64,000 nucleotides of DNA. It comes from Diplocarpon mali (Eukaryota; Ascomycota; Leotiomycetes; Helotiales; Drepanopezizaceae). The DNA lies in the NCBI GenBank assembly GCA_024741835.1, contig JAENRP010000004.1, positions 376,368-440,367 of the forward strand, written 5' to 3'. Positions 46,345-58,254 of this stretch are shown here, piece by piece. The first letter of the stretch is position 1. Each line of letters begins with the position of its first letter. A program made the translations under genes and the position numbers. The notes under the pieces were generated by a model. The model searched no databases. It was not told where the DNA came from and saw only the letters and a list, made by a program, of their open reading frames with translations.

Positions 46345-49300
46345 TTATCCATCTATTGGACATCTGAAAACCCTCCCGTCAGTTTCTGCAGCACTGTCAG
46401 CGTGCACGCTCTCCAAGCACTTCTGATGATATATGTGTCTGCAAGCCAACACAACCAGTGGTCCTAAATCTGGCTGAACCTTGCTCTGGCCCATCTGCTG
46501 AACACCCTCCTCATCTCCGTTTCCATCTCCATGTAGATAGTTTTCTGGTCCTTTACCTATCTCCTGTGATGGTTGAACTGCGAAGCCTTTACACACATTC
46601 TGCACATGCGCTCTTCCTTTACCTCGTGCGACCTCTGCTCCTGCTTGTTCGGATCTCCGCTCCTTGCGACGAGCTCGATCGAGCTCTTCTCTTTCTTCCC
46701 ATTTTGAAAACACATTTCCAGCAGCTCCGGGACCCCAGACTCGACGACCACACGCCTCACACGTGGAGCCACGAGGCCTCCAACCTCTCTGCCGGAGAGC
46801 AGTAGCGGATTGCACATTCACGAAGAGATCTCTGTCCAAAAGGCGGTTCGCTAGACTGAGAATACTCTCCTCGTATGCGAAAGCAGAGAAAATAGAGGCG
46901 AGAACGGCTCGGAGGTCGCTTAAATTGGGCGAGGAGATGGAGGCTCGAGTAAGGAATGCTCGAAAAATTCTTAAAAACGACAAGCTTACGCCAGAAGGCG
47001 AGGGAGCAGATGTCGATTTCAGTAGAGAAGTGAAACTTCGTTGCACAATAGTGCGTAGTTGAGCCAAGAGCTTGTCGTGATCGACATCGTTAATGTTTTC
47101 AAGGTCACCTAAACTGGCTGAAAGATTCCGCGCGACTTGTACGGTGACATCGATGAGATTCAACCAAAGAGACTCATTCGGAAGTAGCTCATCCTTTGGT
47201 GAGGATCTTCGGCGAGCTGTGGATGTGGACGCGCATGACGGTGCGGTCTTCGAAAGATCTCGGCACAGCCATATCCCGACATTGGTGTATTTTTGCAAGG
47301 CTTCTAAGAGATCTCCGACAGCTTCCCCGGCGTACGTTGATTGCCTATTTTCAGCTGAATGGTTCAGAAGTCCTAGCACAGTGCTCTCAAGTTGTCTGAG
47401 ATGTCTGACTAGTCGATCCATGGCTTCGTGTAATTGCCCTTCCCGTGCAATTAACACCACAGCAGCATCGATAACTCCACTTTCTTCCATATATGGGAGA
47501 ACGCTCTCGAGATGCAGATCGCTTATTTGTACTAGTTCCACATATGCTGCCACGTGTGAGGAGTCGTATTTGCACATCAGCTGGACATATCTCTCCGTGA
47601 ATTCTGAGTGCGTTGGTGGCCTGACTTCCTCGGATTCTTCTGCTGGAGGTTCGAATATGGTACGTAAGTAGATATACTGCAGCTCGGCATCTTCTGGTAG
47701 AGACGAAATAAACTTTCGATGAAGTTGAGGTGCACAGGTATCGATCGCTTGAGCAGCTTTTATCGCATCGAGATGTACAAGATCGCTCGCATGTGCTTCA
47801 ATGACTTCATAGACATCTCGAATTTGTCGGTTCGTCAATCCCGACCGAGGTCTTAAACAGTCGGCTATACATTCGAAGACACCCTCGCGATCTTCCGGAT
47901 CGTCAAAGTACGCCTGGATTAGCTTGCTGTATCGTTTGTCTGACCTGTAAATGCTCTTGAGGATCCTGTGAAAACCGGCTCTCTTGAACAGTGGAATCAG
48001 AGCTTCCATATCTGGAGGATGATAAACCGAAAGGAGATACTCCGCACTCAATTGAGCATCATCTGCTAAATCCTCGCCAGGATAGTCACACAAGCCTGCG
48101 AGAACCTTGTGCAATGCCGTCCCAGAGAGCAGCAAGTACTGAGGAAACTTGGGAAGATTACGAGCGATGAACATGTCGAGGTAGATTGTATCCTCCGACG
48201 CAAATTCCTCATGGTTCATAACTTCCAGCAAGATCGTAATGACATACTGGCGGTTGACAGACAATCCAAATACGTGCTCTTCAGACAAGTCACGTTTTGA
48301 TCCTCCATTGACCGCTCGTTCGGGACTATCGTTCAAGAAGGAGTCCTCGAAAGCCTCGTTCAAGGCACTGAGGAAGCTCGGGGCATCGAATTTCAGTATC
48401 ATCCGCAGATATGGAAAGGAGGGCTCGTACGCCAATGTTGGTTGTGTCAGGAATAGTTTCCCTCTTACTTTTGGCCATGCTATGGCTCTTCCTGAAAATA
48501 TGAACCAGTAAAGCTTTGCTTTAGCTTCTAGTGCTTCTTCTTCACCTATAACTTCACCCGTAGGGTAGACCCGTCCGGTGAAGGTATACGACATGTACGG
48601 GAACATTTTCAGTGCATTAACACCGAAAATAGGATCCTCCATAACATTGCCGTTCGTAAAGTAACCCTCATTCTGCACTAAGGGTATCAAAAGCGTCAAG
48701 AGATCTATCAGAGGCGTTACGTAATCATGAAGTGCTTGGGTCCAGACGTATATGAGCGCATCGTAGAGGTTGTGCTGTTTACACAATGTCGTGATCTGAT
48801 CAATGTCAAGCGTCGTTGTCTCCATATTGCAGATCATGTCTTCGAGTCGACTTTCAAGTCCCTTGGCAACGTAATGCTTCACCATTGCTTTCACTACGGT
48901 CGGCGGTATAATAGTGATCTGTTTCTCCAGTATATGAGGTTCCAATGTCTCGAGAAAGATTCCCTCCGAATCTCCATCCTCATACCACTCATATGCCTCA
49001 TCAAATAGAAATTCAACTTCTTCCAAGCTGAGACAGGCCTCGAAACAAGCTTCGGCGAGGTCCTTCAAGGGAATATCATCCGCAGAGACAAGCCGTCTCT
49101 GTTTCTGACCAAAGGCAAACTTCAAAGAAGCAGTCATGATTTCCTTCAACTTATCACGAACCATAGAATGCCTCAAAGTCGTGTCTTCCGGCAAACCAAT
49201 CGTCAACTTATCCGCCGCTCCAGTGTAGTAAGAAGTTGCCAGATGAATAGCTCCAATGTAGTCGCCATCCTCCATCAATGAAATTAGCCGATCGGCCCAG

Positions 49301-51202
49301 TTTGACAGAGTCCCAATGGATACATCATTGAAACCCAATAGAAACATTCGACTTTTGTAAGCTTTGAAGCTCATGTGAAAGGCGTCAGCCACAACGCCAT
49401 GCATAGATTCATCTTCCTCGTCTAATTGCTCAACCAGTGTGTGCAACTGCTTCGAAAAGAGGTCTTGATGGTAGATATGCTTGTTGGCAAGGTCAAAAGC
49501 CTCAGTCATTCGCATACTACCATCCTCAAGAATTATCAGTCTCTGAGTAATGGTCAAAATGGTCAGGACAGACCGACTGAGCCATTGTACGGCAACGATA
49601 GCTTCTTCTGCTTTCCACCGACTCCGAGGTCTGAAAGAAAGAGTCGAGGGTTTGTCTTTATCTGAGGATGGAATTTCATCGACATCCAGCACAGTCAGAA
49701 CATTTGACCAGCAGTATACCAGTTTTACTTTGGACACATCACTGCCAGTCTTCGAATCCCTCACTTTCAACTTGACTGCTGGGAACCAGGCAAGACATCC
49801 GCTCAGAGCACTGTGCGCGGCTACCTCCTTCGGCCGAGCCGCTTTGTGTTGTGTTTGAGCTATGGGCGTCGTGGACACAATGACCAGCAGGTAAGGTGTG
49901 AGCATGGCTGTCAACCCCATTGTATCACTTCCACACTCCACATTTCCGAGAGGGAGCGGGGCAAATGCCAATACTGTGCTTGGCTTTCTAGCTTTTGCTG
50001 CCGTAGGCAGATCGTTGGGATACCGTCCTAATATCCGAGTAGTTTTGACAGTCCGGCCAACAGCACCCAGGCCCCTGGTGGCGAGATGCGAGAAAGCCAT
50101 GCCTTGGGCATCAGCTGAAACTAGAGCTGTATGCCTAGTTCCCAGAAAACCCAAGTGTCTGATAGCAACACCCGGAACGTGTGCGTCAATCGTCCTATTG
50201 ACCATCTGGCCAGGCTGAAGACTTGATATGTGTAAAAAAGGCCGAGCTGCTCGAGCAATTTCCCACGTGAATATGCTTCCATTTTCGTGCCCGCCGGCAA
50301 CGATGAGGTGATCAGCGGATATTGCCACAGACGTAACAGCACCGGATTCCATAGCTAAGTCTATCAGTATCTTCCCTGAAATTGTGGGCTTGAGTACCCA
50401 CCTTTGGTTCCTGGTCCTATTATTGACTTCAGATTTTGATGGTAATCAAAGATTAAAATTATTCCCTTAGAAGTTCCCAATACTATAGATGCAGAGACTG
50501 ATATACACGTTGGCACGCCAAAATTTCGTTTACCAATCTCGGAAAACGCTTGCCCGTTCATCTTCTTGAGCTTCGTCCATCGCACAACTTCCCACGGCGG
50601 GGAGAGCGTATCAGTATCTCCGGGATCAGGTATGACTTGACTGCTCAAAGAAGCAGTGCGAGAGTGTGCTCTGAGGAGCGGCGAGGAAGCGCGAGGTATG
50701 GACAGGCTGGAGACTGAGAGGCGCGATTGGAAGCGTCTGTCGAATGGTCGGAATGAAGGGTTTGGGCTTTCGAGACCAGGCCTAGAGGCAACGGATGGGA
50801 GTATGCTGCTTCCACCGGGAGAAGAGAGCACGGAGCCCTGTATATAGTCAATAGCTTACCCTCTAATTGTGATATGTAGCTTACCTGGACCGAAGGAGAA
50901 TCATCCGGGACTGATAATAAGGATTCGATGGGGCTTCCAGCCCTGCGAGGAGGAGCATCCATAGATTCATCCCCAGAGGAATCATCTGTCTGCCGCGCGA
51001 CTCCGTATCGGTTCGCTCCATTGCCCAGCTGTTGAGAGGCTGGAGCGGCATCTCTTGCTTCCTCCAACGGCTCTGCAATCCGTCCCGCAGACAACATACC
51101 AGCCCCATCCTCTGTTGATGTATGACCTCCTGAATTCACAGCATCTCCGCTGATTGCAACCTCCTCCACGCCGCTATCCGTTTCCACAGAGGAGGAGCTC
51201 AT
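46345..51202 (-). CDS. VPS8: CORVET subunit Vps8
   Basis: Membrane-tethering subunit of the CORVET complex, which binds Rab5 on early endosomes. Exons 51202-50885, 50837-50402 and 50354-46345 give 1587 residues. Both introns are 47 bp. The first 250 residues are Ser-rich and disordered. The N-terminal beta-propeller follows: SVSASIVLGTSKGIILIFDY, then AISADHLIVAGGHENGSIFTWE. The long middle is helical solenoid, with the conserved Vps8 block around YMSYTFTGRVYPTGEVIGEEEA. A C-terminal zinc-binding module starts at about residue 1449 (CEACGRRVWG), continues with VVLACRHIYHQKCLE and ends FRCPIDG. The last expected cysteine of the RING is replaced by Asp, right before the stop codon. The start MSSSSVETDSG at 51202 faces the GPALPP gene across 527 bp. 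Confidence 0.93.
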
Positions 51203-51729
51203 CGGGTCATGGCTCTACTCCTCTCAGTAGGTTGATGCGCCGCAAGCTGTGCATACATGAAATCTTGCCGCCTCAGCACCTCGTCAGATGAGACTGGTTG
51301 TCCCAGTCGATAGGCCGGGCGAGCCGGGGCAGTCTGACGCCAGATTATTACGCAAACACCAGGAATTTCGAGGTTGTTAGGTGATAACTAGAAGCCTCTC
51401 TGGCCTGGGCTTGAGCATGGGCTCAGGACGAGGCTCTCGCTTCCTCCTGGGCGGACGGGATTGAGCTCAAGGACAGGGTGCCAAGGTACAGACTGCACTC
51501 AACCGCGCCTCTCGCACCTTCAACCTCTTGTCACAAGGCACAATTTTCGAAATTAATCAAAACTTCTTCGAAATATCTATCGCGCTGGTCTGGCATTCAC
51601 GAGTGCGGCACAGCTTCGCATAGCCTTGCACAGACAGTAGTAACTCGTCGAATATACTCAAGCTATTTCTAACGCAGTGCTCGACTAAAACCTCGTCCTA
51701 TTATCAAACTTCATAAAGAACCATTCAAA
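51203..51729. promoter_or_regulatory. Divergent promoter region VPS8 / GPALPP gene
   Basis: 527 bp between divergent start codons, so promoters and leaders of both genes lie here. No TATA box or repeat stands out. Confidence 0.5.
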
Positions 51730-52704
51730 ATGCCTTCTGTCGGCCCCGAACTACCACCTCATCTAGCGAAGCGCAAACGCTCCACCGATGATGAAGCTCC
51801 TGATTCTCCACCCCGCAAAGTCCAAGCTGCAACAGCTCCTCCTCCACGAACCTTGGGACCAACAATGCCACCTACCAGCAATCCAGACGAGCTCGACCTT
51901 GGCGGAAACGCAGAAGTCGAGTACGGACTCTCAGCATTTAAACCCGCCACATCTCCATCCCAGCGTTCCACTCCACCGAAGAAACGGATTTTCGGGCCCG
52001 CGCCACCTCCAGCGAACCTTTCAGAACGCCCCTCACATCCCGCCGACGAATCATCCGACTCTGATGATGAATTTGGTCCCTCACTGCCACCGGCCCCAGG
52101 ATCTGCAGCAGAAAGTGCCTTGTTGGCTCAGCAAGAGGAGGAGAAGGAACAATCAGTGGCAGCAGCAGCAGCTTCAGCCAGACCTCGAAGAGCAGAATGG
52201 ATGTTAGCTCCTCCTACAGACAGCGACATGTCTGAGCGGGTGGATCCAACAAAGCTCAAGAACAGAAAATTCGCATCTGGCAAGGGTGCGAAAGCGACAG
52301 CCGAAACGAGTGGTATAAGTGCGATCTGGACTGAAACGCCTGAGGAGAAGCGACAGCGGTTAGAAGACGAGGTCCTAGGTAGGAAAGACGCGGCTACGGG
52401 GAGTAGGGGAAGGAGCACGAAGAAGGAGATCAGCAAAGAATTGGAGAGGGAGGAGCAGGCTACTGCTAAGAGGATCGAAGAGTACAACGAAAAGAACCGA
52501 GGAAAGAGCTTGTTTGAAGAGAGGGAGAAATTAAGGGAGAGCAAGGGAGGAAAAGTTGAGGATGACGATGATCCGAGTCAGAGGGGCTTTGATCGTGAGA
52601 AGGATATGGCGCTGGGCGGGCGCCTGGGTCTCGGACAGAAGAGAGAGATGTTGGCCAAGGCAGCCGATTTTGGATCTAGATTCCAAAAAGGAAGATACCT
52701 CTGA
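51730..52704 (+). CDS. GPALPP-motif / DUF3752 protein
   Basis: Single-exon protein of 324 residues. Repeated GPxLPP-type motifs are plain: VGPELPPHLAKRKR at residues 4-17, TLGPTMPP, IFGPAPPP and EFGPSLPPAPG. These precede RRAEWMLAPPTDSDMSERVDPTKLKNRKF and WTETPEEKRQRLEDEVLG, the DUF3752 core. The C-terminal half is charged and helical (RIEEYNEKNRGKSLFEE) and ends GSRFQKGRYL, the typical family ending. Homologues are probably nuclear, but their function is not established. The ATG context (tcaaaATG) is good and the protein starts with the first motif, which supports this start. Divergent from VPS8. Confidence 0.92.
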   Translation: MPSVGPELPPHLAKRKRSTDDEAPDSPPRKVQAATAPPPRTLGPTMPPTSNPDELDLGGNAEVEYGLSAFKPATSPSQRSTPPKKRIFGPAPPPANLSERPSHPADESSDSDDEFGPSLPPAPGSAAESALLAQQEEEKEQSVAAAAASARPRRAEWMLAPPTDSDMSERVDPTKLKNRKFASGKGAKATAETSGISAIWTETPEEKRQRLEDEVLGRKDAATGSRGRSTKKEISKELEREEQATAKRIEEYNEKNRGKSLFEEREKLRESKGGKVEDDDDPSQRGFDREKDMALGGRLGLGQKREMLAKAADFGSRFQKGRYL

Positions 52705-53339
52705 TGCGTGGTCTTGCGTGTACCCCACAACTGTGGTTGCAGGCTGGATAATTCTCCAAATGGTTCACGAATCCTATTTTTGCTTTTCGAATGTCGTACA
52801 GTGTCCCAGGGTTTTTGATGTCGCAAGCCTGACTTGTTTCGAATCCCTCGACTCGAACTGCATGACGCACCGCATATACGTCTCATATCTCACAGCAGCC
52901 AGATACCATGAACAGGGGGAAGATTTCGACCCGTGGGCTGGAAGGGTTAATTCGTAGGACAAAATCTCGATCACTGACACCTCGCCTCCTTAAGGACCAA
53001 GATATCAAACTCGCTTGTCTTTGCACCGAAACAAAACATTGGCAACGCCTATACATATTTGCTTTTCATTTGTCAAAATAAAGCAGCCAATGATATTCAC
53101 AAGAAACGAAGACTAGACACAATTGTTAATCACATTGGCACTTACCACCCCCACATCGGTCCCAACACTATCCGTTCCCACATCGCAACCCTCTCAGCAA
53201 CTCTGATCTAACTACTCAGCTACGGACACCGAACCAGCGGCAACATCTCGTCGGCACGCGCGAGATATCGATACTCTTGCAAACCCAAGTCATGCATCAT
53301 CTGGCTTGAGACTCTACGATTTTGATGCTCTCGTTGCTG
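52705..53339. other. Intergenic
   Basis: 0.6 kb after the GPALPP gene. Overlapping short frames on both strands lack features. Nothing recognised. Confidence 0.5.
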
Positions 53340-53702
53340 TTAATGCGGCAAGTTGGCGTAGGACGAGTATGCACGGGTATAATCGAGAGGAGCTGGCGAC
53401 GGCGTGCCTGGTTGCGGTGGGCGGTACGGGAAGTACCAATCCATAACTGCTGCCGAGCGGCACTGGCAACGGTAGTGGGAGGGAGCGTGGCCGCAGCTCG
53501 TACCAGTCTGGCACGGATATTGCTCTCCTCGAGCTTGGATCGGGTTTGGCAGATATCCATATCTATAGCCATGCCCAGCATCAGCAGCCCTCGCAGCACG
53601 CGAGCCCCATCCCGAGCTCCCGCTGCCGCCCAGATCGACAATCTGGATATCTCCATCTCCAGTGATTTCTGTATCAGCGATATTGATACCCCCCATCAAC
53701 AC
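53340..53702 (-). CDS. Hypothetical small protein, Gly/Tyr/Pro-rich with cysteines
   Basis: A 120-codon frame starting MLMGGINIADTE and ending SYANLPH. Codon choice (TAC, TTC, GGC, CTC) looks like the neighbouring genes. The N-terminal part is acidic then Gly/Ser-rich. The middle is GHGYRYGYLPNP, followed by six cysteines in a short block (YPCQTGTSCGHAPSHYRCQC), then a Pro/Tyr-rich tail. No signal peptide is apparent. A further 5' exon is possible. I do not recognise a family and cannot exclude chance: frames on the opposite strand are also open. Confidence 0.4.
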   Translation of the reverse strand: MLMGGINIADTEITGDGDIQIVDLGGSGSSGWGSRAARAADAGHGYRYGYLPNPIQARGEQYPCQTGTSCGHAPSHYRCQCRSAAVMDWYFPYRPPQPGTPSPAPLDYTRAYSSYANLPH

Positions 53703-53739
53703 GTCTGCTAGTTTCAGATCCTTCGCTCCGCTTCGAACG

Positions 53740-54049
53740 ATGTCTGCATCTTCTCATCATATCTCTCTCTGCAAGACGTCACCCCGCTATCCCCGATTCT
53801 ACTTTCTCCCCACATCTCTAGAATTTGCATTCCAGCTCCCGCCCCAGCCTCGAGTCCCAGGACTCGAACTTCTCGCTGCGCTCTCACAAGCCAGTCAGAT
53901 TGCTGGAAAGCGACTACTCGAGCGAGGACGGAGAGTCACAGGCCGTGGTTCAGGAAGAGCAGCCGGGTTTGAGAGGGGTCCGATTTGCATTACCCAACTA
54001 TGCCTCTTCTGGGGACTCGATTGAGGTCGTTGGACTAAGCGACGGATGA
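53740..54049 (+). CDS. Possible small gene or last exon, acidic tail
   Basis: The end of this segment, about 53828-54049, reads as a coding-like Ser/Glu-rich C-terminus: SLRSHKPVRLLESDYSSEDGE, then RGVRFALPNYASSGDSIEV and stop. It has no ATG of its own in that frame. An ATG at 53740 (MSASSHHISLCK) could be joined through an intron with a weak donor AAGAC|gtcacc and acceptor attccag, but this is a guess. It would be divergent from the small frame at 53340-53702. No family recognised. Confidence 0.3.
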
Positions 54050-54699
54050 GCTTCATGACTTGAGTGCCCCTTAGTGACAAGACCACATAGCTCTCAGGGG
54101 ACGAAGGATAAACATGAAAAATTGAAACTGATTTATAGTGCAACAAGCGTGCAAAAGCAGCTCAATCCAATTGAATCTAGTTCGTCGATCAGATCCGATT
54201 CTGCAAAAGATCCGTCGCTTGTAGGTGCCCGTATACACGTCATTGAGTAGCTATCTTCATCTCGCTCCTAGCTTTCCCTCCCTGAAATCTCATCCACGTC
54301 CACGCTCCCATGCTTTCCTTGATGTTGGGAGCTGCAAGGGTATCTGCGAGTGGTGCTTTCCACTGTTCCCTCCGTTCGGTGTTCTTCTCAGCTCCGCCCG
54401 ACCCCCCCTCCCTCCCCCTCCGCCGCAGGCCAGCCTAGCAATAAGCTCAGCTTTATCATGGATCAACCAAGTATTCGACAAACAAGACGCAAAAAATTAA
54501 CAGGAAATGAAAGAACGATGCAACGCTGGCGTACGGACGTTGAGTGGCGGGGAGAGGTCGTAAATTGCATGCGTAAGTAGTGGACGTAAGGCTAGGTGTT
54601 CAGAGATTAATTCGTTATCTCATGGTGTATTTACTCGTGTAATGCGTCCTTTGCTGGGATTAGGTATTATAGGATTATTAGCATGTACTAGCGGGTAGA
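54050..54699. other. Intergenic
   Basis: 0.65 kb between the possible small gene and the stop of the RING gene. A C/T-rich stretch with C7 and CCCCTCC units lies at about 54398-54425. No gene seen. Confidence 0.5.
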
Positions 54700-56140
54700 T
54701 CACCTGACCCCCCCTGATTCGAGCTGAGAAGGTGTATGGGTAGCTTCTGGATCAGCAGTAGCGCGGTGACCGAATGGAATCCTCACATGACGGAAAGGAT
54801 TAGAAGGCACCCATCTTCGTAGGCCAGCAGAATTCTGCCCTGTTTGGACTGGTCCGTCTTCTGGATGAGCAGGCGTGACAGTAGCAGTGACATCCTGGCG
54901 AGACCGGCCACTTCCTCGAGTAGATCGACCAGTGCCTTCAGATCCGTACTGCGGTGTGTTGCCAAAGCGTCCTGGGTTTATGAGGCGGTTTCCCCGAACG
55001 GCAAGCCATGCCGAGGGGGGCGCTTGTGGTATGTTTCCTCTCCTTCGTCCAGTTCGTTCAGCCGGCTCTGGCTCTCCTTCCGGTCGGGGCTTCGGGGTAT
55101 AGTAGTCGGCCTTGCAGAGCGGGCAGCATGCACGACGGCCAGTGAGCCATGGGTCTAAGCACGTAGCATGGAAAGCATGGCCACAAGTCAGGCCTCGGAC
55201 CTCGTCGTCATCCTCGAGTGTGTCGATGCAAATGGCACACGAGTCTCCAGGGCTCGTTAGAAGCTCAGGCGCGACAGCGGTATGAATATGGTCGTCATCG
55301 TCTTCATCATCCTCACTAGTTGTGGTTGGATGCTTATTGATGGTTTCGGCGTTTGTTAAAACAGCTTCGAGACCGTTACGCTCTTCGAGAGTTGGGGAAA
55401 GAGGGCCTTTTTCGTCAACTTTTGCATCTAAACTCTTGCGCTCCGTCCCGAACCCCTCCCTGAGATTGTTCGTAGCAGGAAGCACAGCAACATCGCGATT
55501 TGATGCAGCGCTTTCAGGTCTCGTGTTGACAGAATGCTTAGTGTCTGTTGGCGAAGAAGGCATAGCTACCTTCTCTGTTTCCTTCACGCTTGCTGGTCTG
55601 CTGACGGGTGCCGTCACTCCGCCCTCCGTCGGGAGACCTTCCCTCGCCCGCGAGGCTACCCAGCTCTTGTACTTCATCAGCGGGAATCGCTCATTCACCT
55701 CATCCATGGTCATGAGCTTCTTTTCTCTCCTCCTCCGATGTGGTCTCGCAGGCATATTCTCGAGGTTAATCGGATCGGAAGGATCTTCGCCATTTCGGAG
55801 CGCGCGATTGCGGGCGTTGTATCGGAAGCAATATTTGACACCCACGATAATCCTTCGTGATTGTCAGCTCTCAAGTATGTAGATCGAGCCTGAGAAATGC
55901 TCACCAGAGATTGGTAAAGACGACCCCAAAGCCCAGTGCGACGAAGAACAGTAGAGGAGAGCTGGTGGGGCCGCTCGGGTTGTTCGGCATATTGCTATAA
56001 CTTGGGGCTGGAGTTGCTGATGCTGTCTGCGAGACTGGAGCAGCAGCAGTCGAGGTCTCTCCAGAATTCAGGTTCCTTCTCTGCAATTCTCTCCCAATGA
56101 CCTGGGAAGCCTCAGCTACGACGTGATTGAGTACAGCCAT
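54700..56140 (-). CDS. Membrane-anchored RING-H2 E3 ubiquitin ligase
   Basis: Exons 56140-55905 and 55852-54700 give 462 residues; one 52-bp phase-2 intron falls inside the codon for the Trp that ends the membrane helix. A single transmembrane segment lies at about residues 60-85 (SPLLFFVALGFGVVFTNLWIIV). The region before it is Ser/Thr/Ala-rich; after it a basic stretch (RPHRRRREKK) suggests a cytosolic C-terminal part. The RING-H2 motif is complete: CAIC, then LTCGHAFHATCLDPWL and ACCPLCKADY. That is C-x2-C-x13-C-x-H-x2-H-x2-C-x10-C-x2-C. This is the general layout of fungal PA-TM-RING-like or Tul1-like ligases without the luminal domain. The membrane and substrates are unknown. Confidence 0.9.
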
Positions 56141-58254
56141 CTTTATTGTACAATGTCGCGACCCGTGAGCTGTGATTAAGTGGCGAAGATGGACAAAGGA
56201 ATGGCTGATTAATTGCGTGCTTCCTTTGATGTCAGACGGGGGTTGAACGACTCTGGCGGCCCATGCACTCGTCCTGCCTACGACTGCCAGGGGGTAGTGT
56301 GCCGTGACAACATGCGAGGTGAAAAGGCTGGATGAATGGAGGTGAGCTGGGGGAGGTTGTGATATCTTGTGTCCCGAGGTCGAGGTGGCGGGAGGTGAAA
56401 GTGAAAGTGGTGCAGGCGGTGCAAGTGATGCAAGTGGTGCAAGAGGCGAGAAAAGGAAGGAGGTCGTGAATTGGACCGGGATTCGAATCTAGCGTCGAAA
56501 CGAGGCGACGATAATCAGGATAGCTCGCGTACGGGGGTCGACTCGCCTAGACCTAAGCAACCAGCTATCTAGGTTTTTACCGACCTTCCATACCTAGTAC
56601 AATGGTCACCTCCCAAGCTACCTTACCTACGTAGAGTTTTGGTCCGAACAGCGCTGGGATGCTCATGTCGCAGCCCGAGTTGCTCGCCGGGCATCAAGTA
56701 CACTCCCTGCTTCGGTAGAGCTCGGCTTGTTGTATGTTGTGATCGCGACGTACAGAAGAAGTATCATCCTTACACGAGGTCGGAGAGAGAGGGGCAGGGC
56801 AGGCTGGCAGGATCTGTGCTGATCGGCTCCGTATGGCAAGGCAAGGTATGGAGGGGTATGGTATGGACTGACCACAGACGACCGGGGACAGCAATGCGAT
56901 GTCAGCGGAAAAATTGCTCGACTGTCTATGAGAGGAATCACTATCGAGTCTCCAAAGGCGCGGTGCGAGTTGGTCTATCTGCTCTGGCACTTTGGTCACT
57001 CCAGGACCTCGAGCCGGGACAGACAGACTTACGCTTCCTTGGAACCGACAGATTCCCCATATAGCCCCAGCTTCGAAGATCTTCAGTTTCAACTGAAGGT
57101 CCTTCAAGTTCCCTTAGGGTTCTCCACAAGCCATTGATGATCCGCCAATGCTTCACAATACCTAATGATCGACAAGTTTGTTATCCATGCATCAAGCTTT
57201 GTTTGGCTTCTAATGAGTAGGCGGAATTTTTCCTTCTGGATTCCAGAATTCCATAGTGTGAATAGTTATAGTTAAGCCTCGGATTTCCTGTACGATACTC
57301 CAGATCAAAAACAAGCTTTCCGTCACTTTACTGTACTGTACAGTAGCGGATGGAGAAGCGCCGGAGCGCCGGAGGCTGGCGAAGGAGTGTCTCCAACCTC
57401 CGTGCAGCTGGCAGCCTATTCCTCATGCAAGGGCAGCCGCCGATCTCGTCGCAGAATGTTCGACCACTTCTTCACTCGAAGTCTGATTTGAGTAGAGGAA
57501 CGCCGTTGCGCCTTAGCCAACCGTCGTGTCAACTACGGGAGGTGACTGCATCATCTGATGTTTACGGAAGTTCGGCGTTTGGCAATGTATCTGTTGTCGG
57601 CAAGCTTCCAACGCCTTTGGTGGAGCGACGGATCTCAATGACAAGAGGTCGGGAACCAGACCCTGTAGCTGCACAGTAAACTGACTACCCCAGCTTTTGG
57701 TGACGTTGTAGAGTACAGAGGGGATTATCAAGATCACATCCGCCAAACTCCAGTTCCTCTACACACAAGGACCATAGCGCAATACCTTTGACGTAAAATA
57801 GTTTTTAATGCTTTTTTTCAAGATGACCACAGCACGCCAAATCCTCTGGCAGCCGCATCAAACTAACACTGTGGCTGATGATGCCCTTGTCGTAAATTCG
57901 GTACTTGGAATACAAATACTCGTAGACAACCTTACCGAATATAACGAAGAACTTGGAAGCTTCGGCCCGGCTACGCAACTTTTTAAGTAAGCGGTGATAC
58001 TGCGACAAGCCACCGAATTGAGCCTCGTCTTCTTTCGCCAATTTGTGAGGTAATGAAATAAGAAGAAGATGTTGACATGCCACACTTCAGCCTCAGGTTC
58101 GAGGCGCTAGCTTCCCACAAGCGAGACAACAGTAGCGTAAATCCAATTCACTTGAGCAGCCTCTTGTTGACTTCTTGCATGAACAGCTTTGTCGTTCCCT
58201 CATTTTCCGATCCCACCTCAACCCCGCCAGTCATAGTCAGCTCAAGTACTAACC
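56141..58254. other. Intergenic stretch without a convincing gene
   Basis: About 2.1 kb. A GTGCAAGTG/GTGAAAGTG repeat lies at about 56395-56447. A tRNA-like piece near 56480-56540 was examined and rejected. Frames at 56639-57064 and 57350-57679 have no features. A minus-strand segment at about 57807-58000 has coding-like codons but no ATG. Confidence 0.45.

Noticed and set aside
56470..56545. tRNA-like element (gattcgaatc box and a CGTCG/CGACG hairpin on the minus strand)
   Set aside because: The T-stem does not pair, the hairpin loop has eight bases and no acceptor stem can be drawn.
57805..58083. 92-codon minus-strand frame with coding-like codons
   Set aside because: No ATG start, no neighbouring exon that fits, no domain; left as an intergenic remark.
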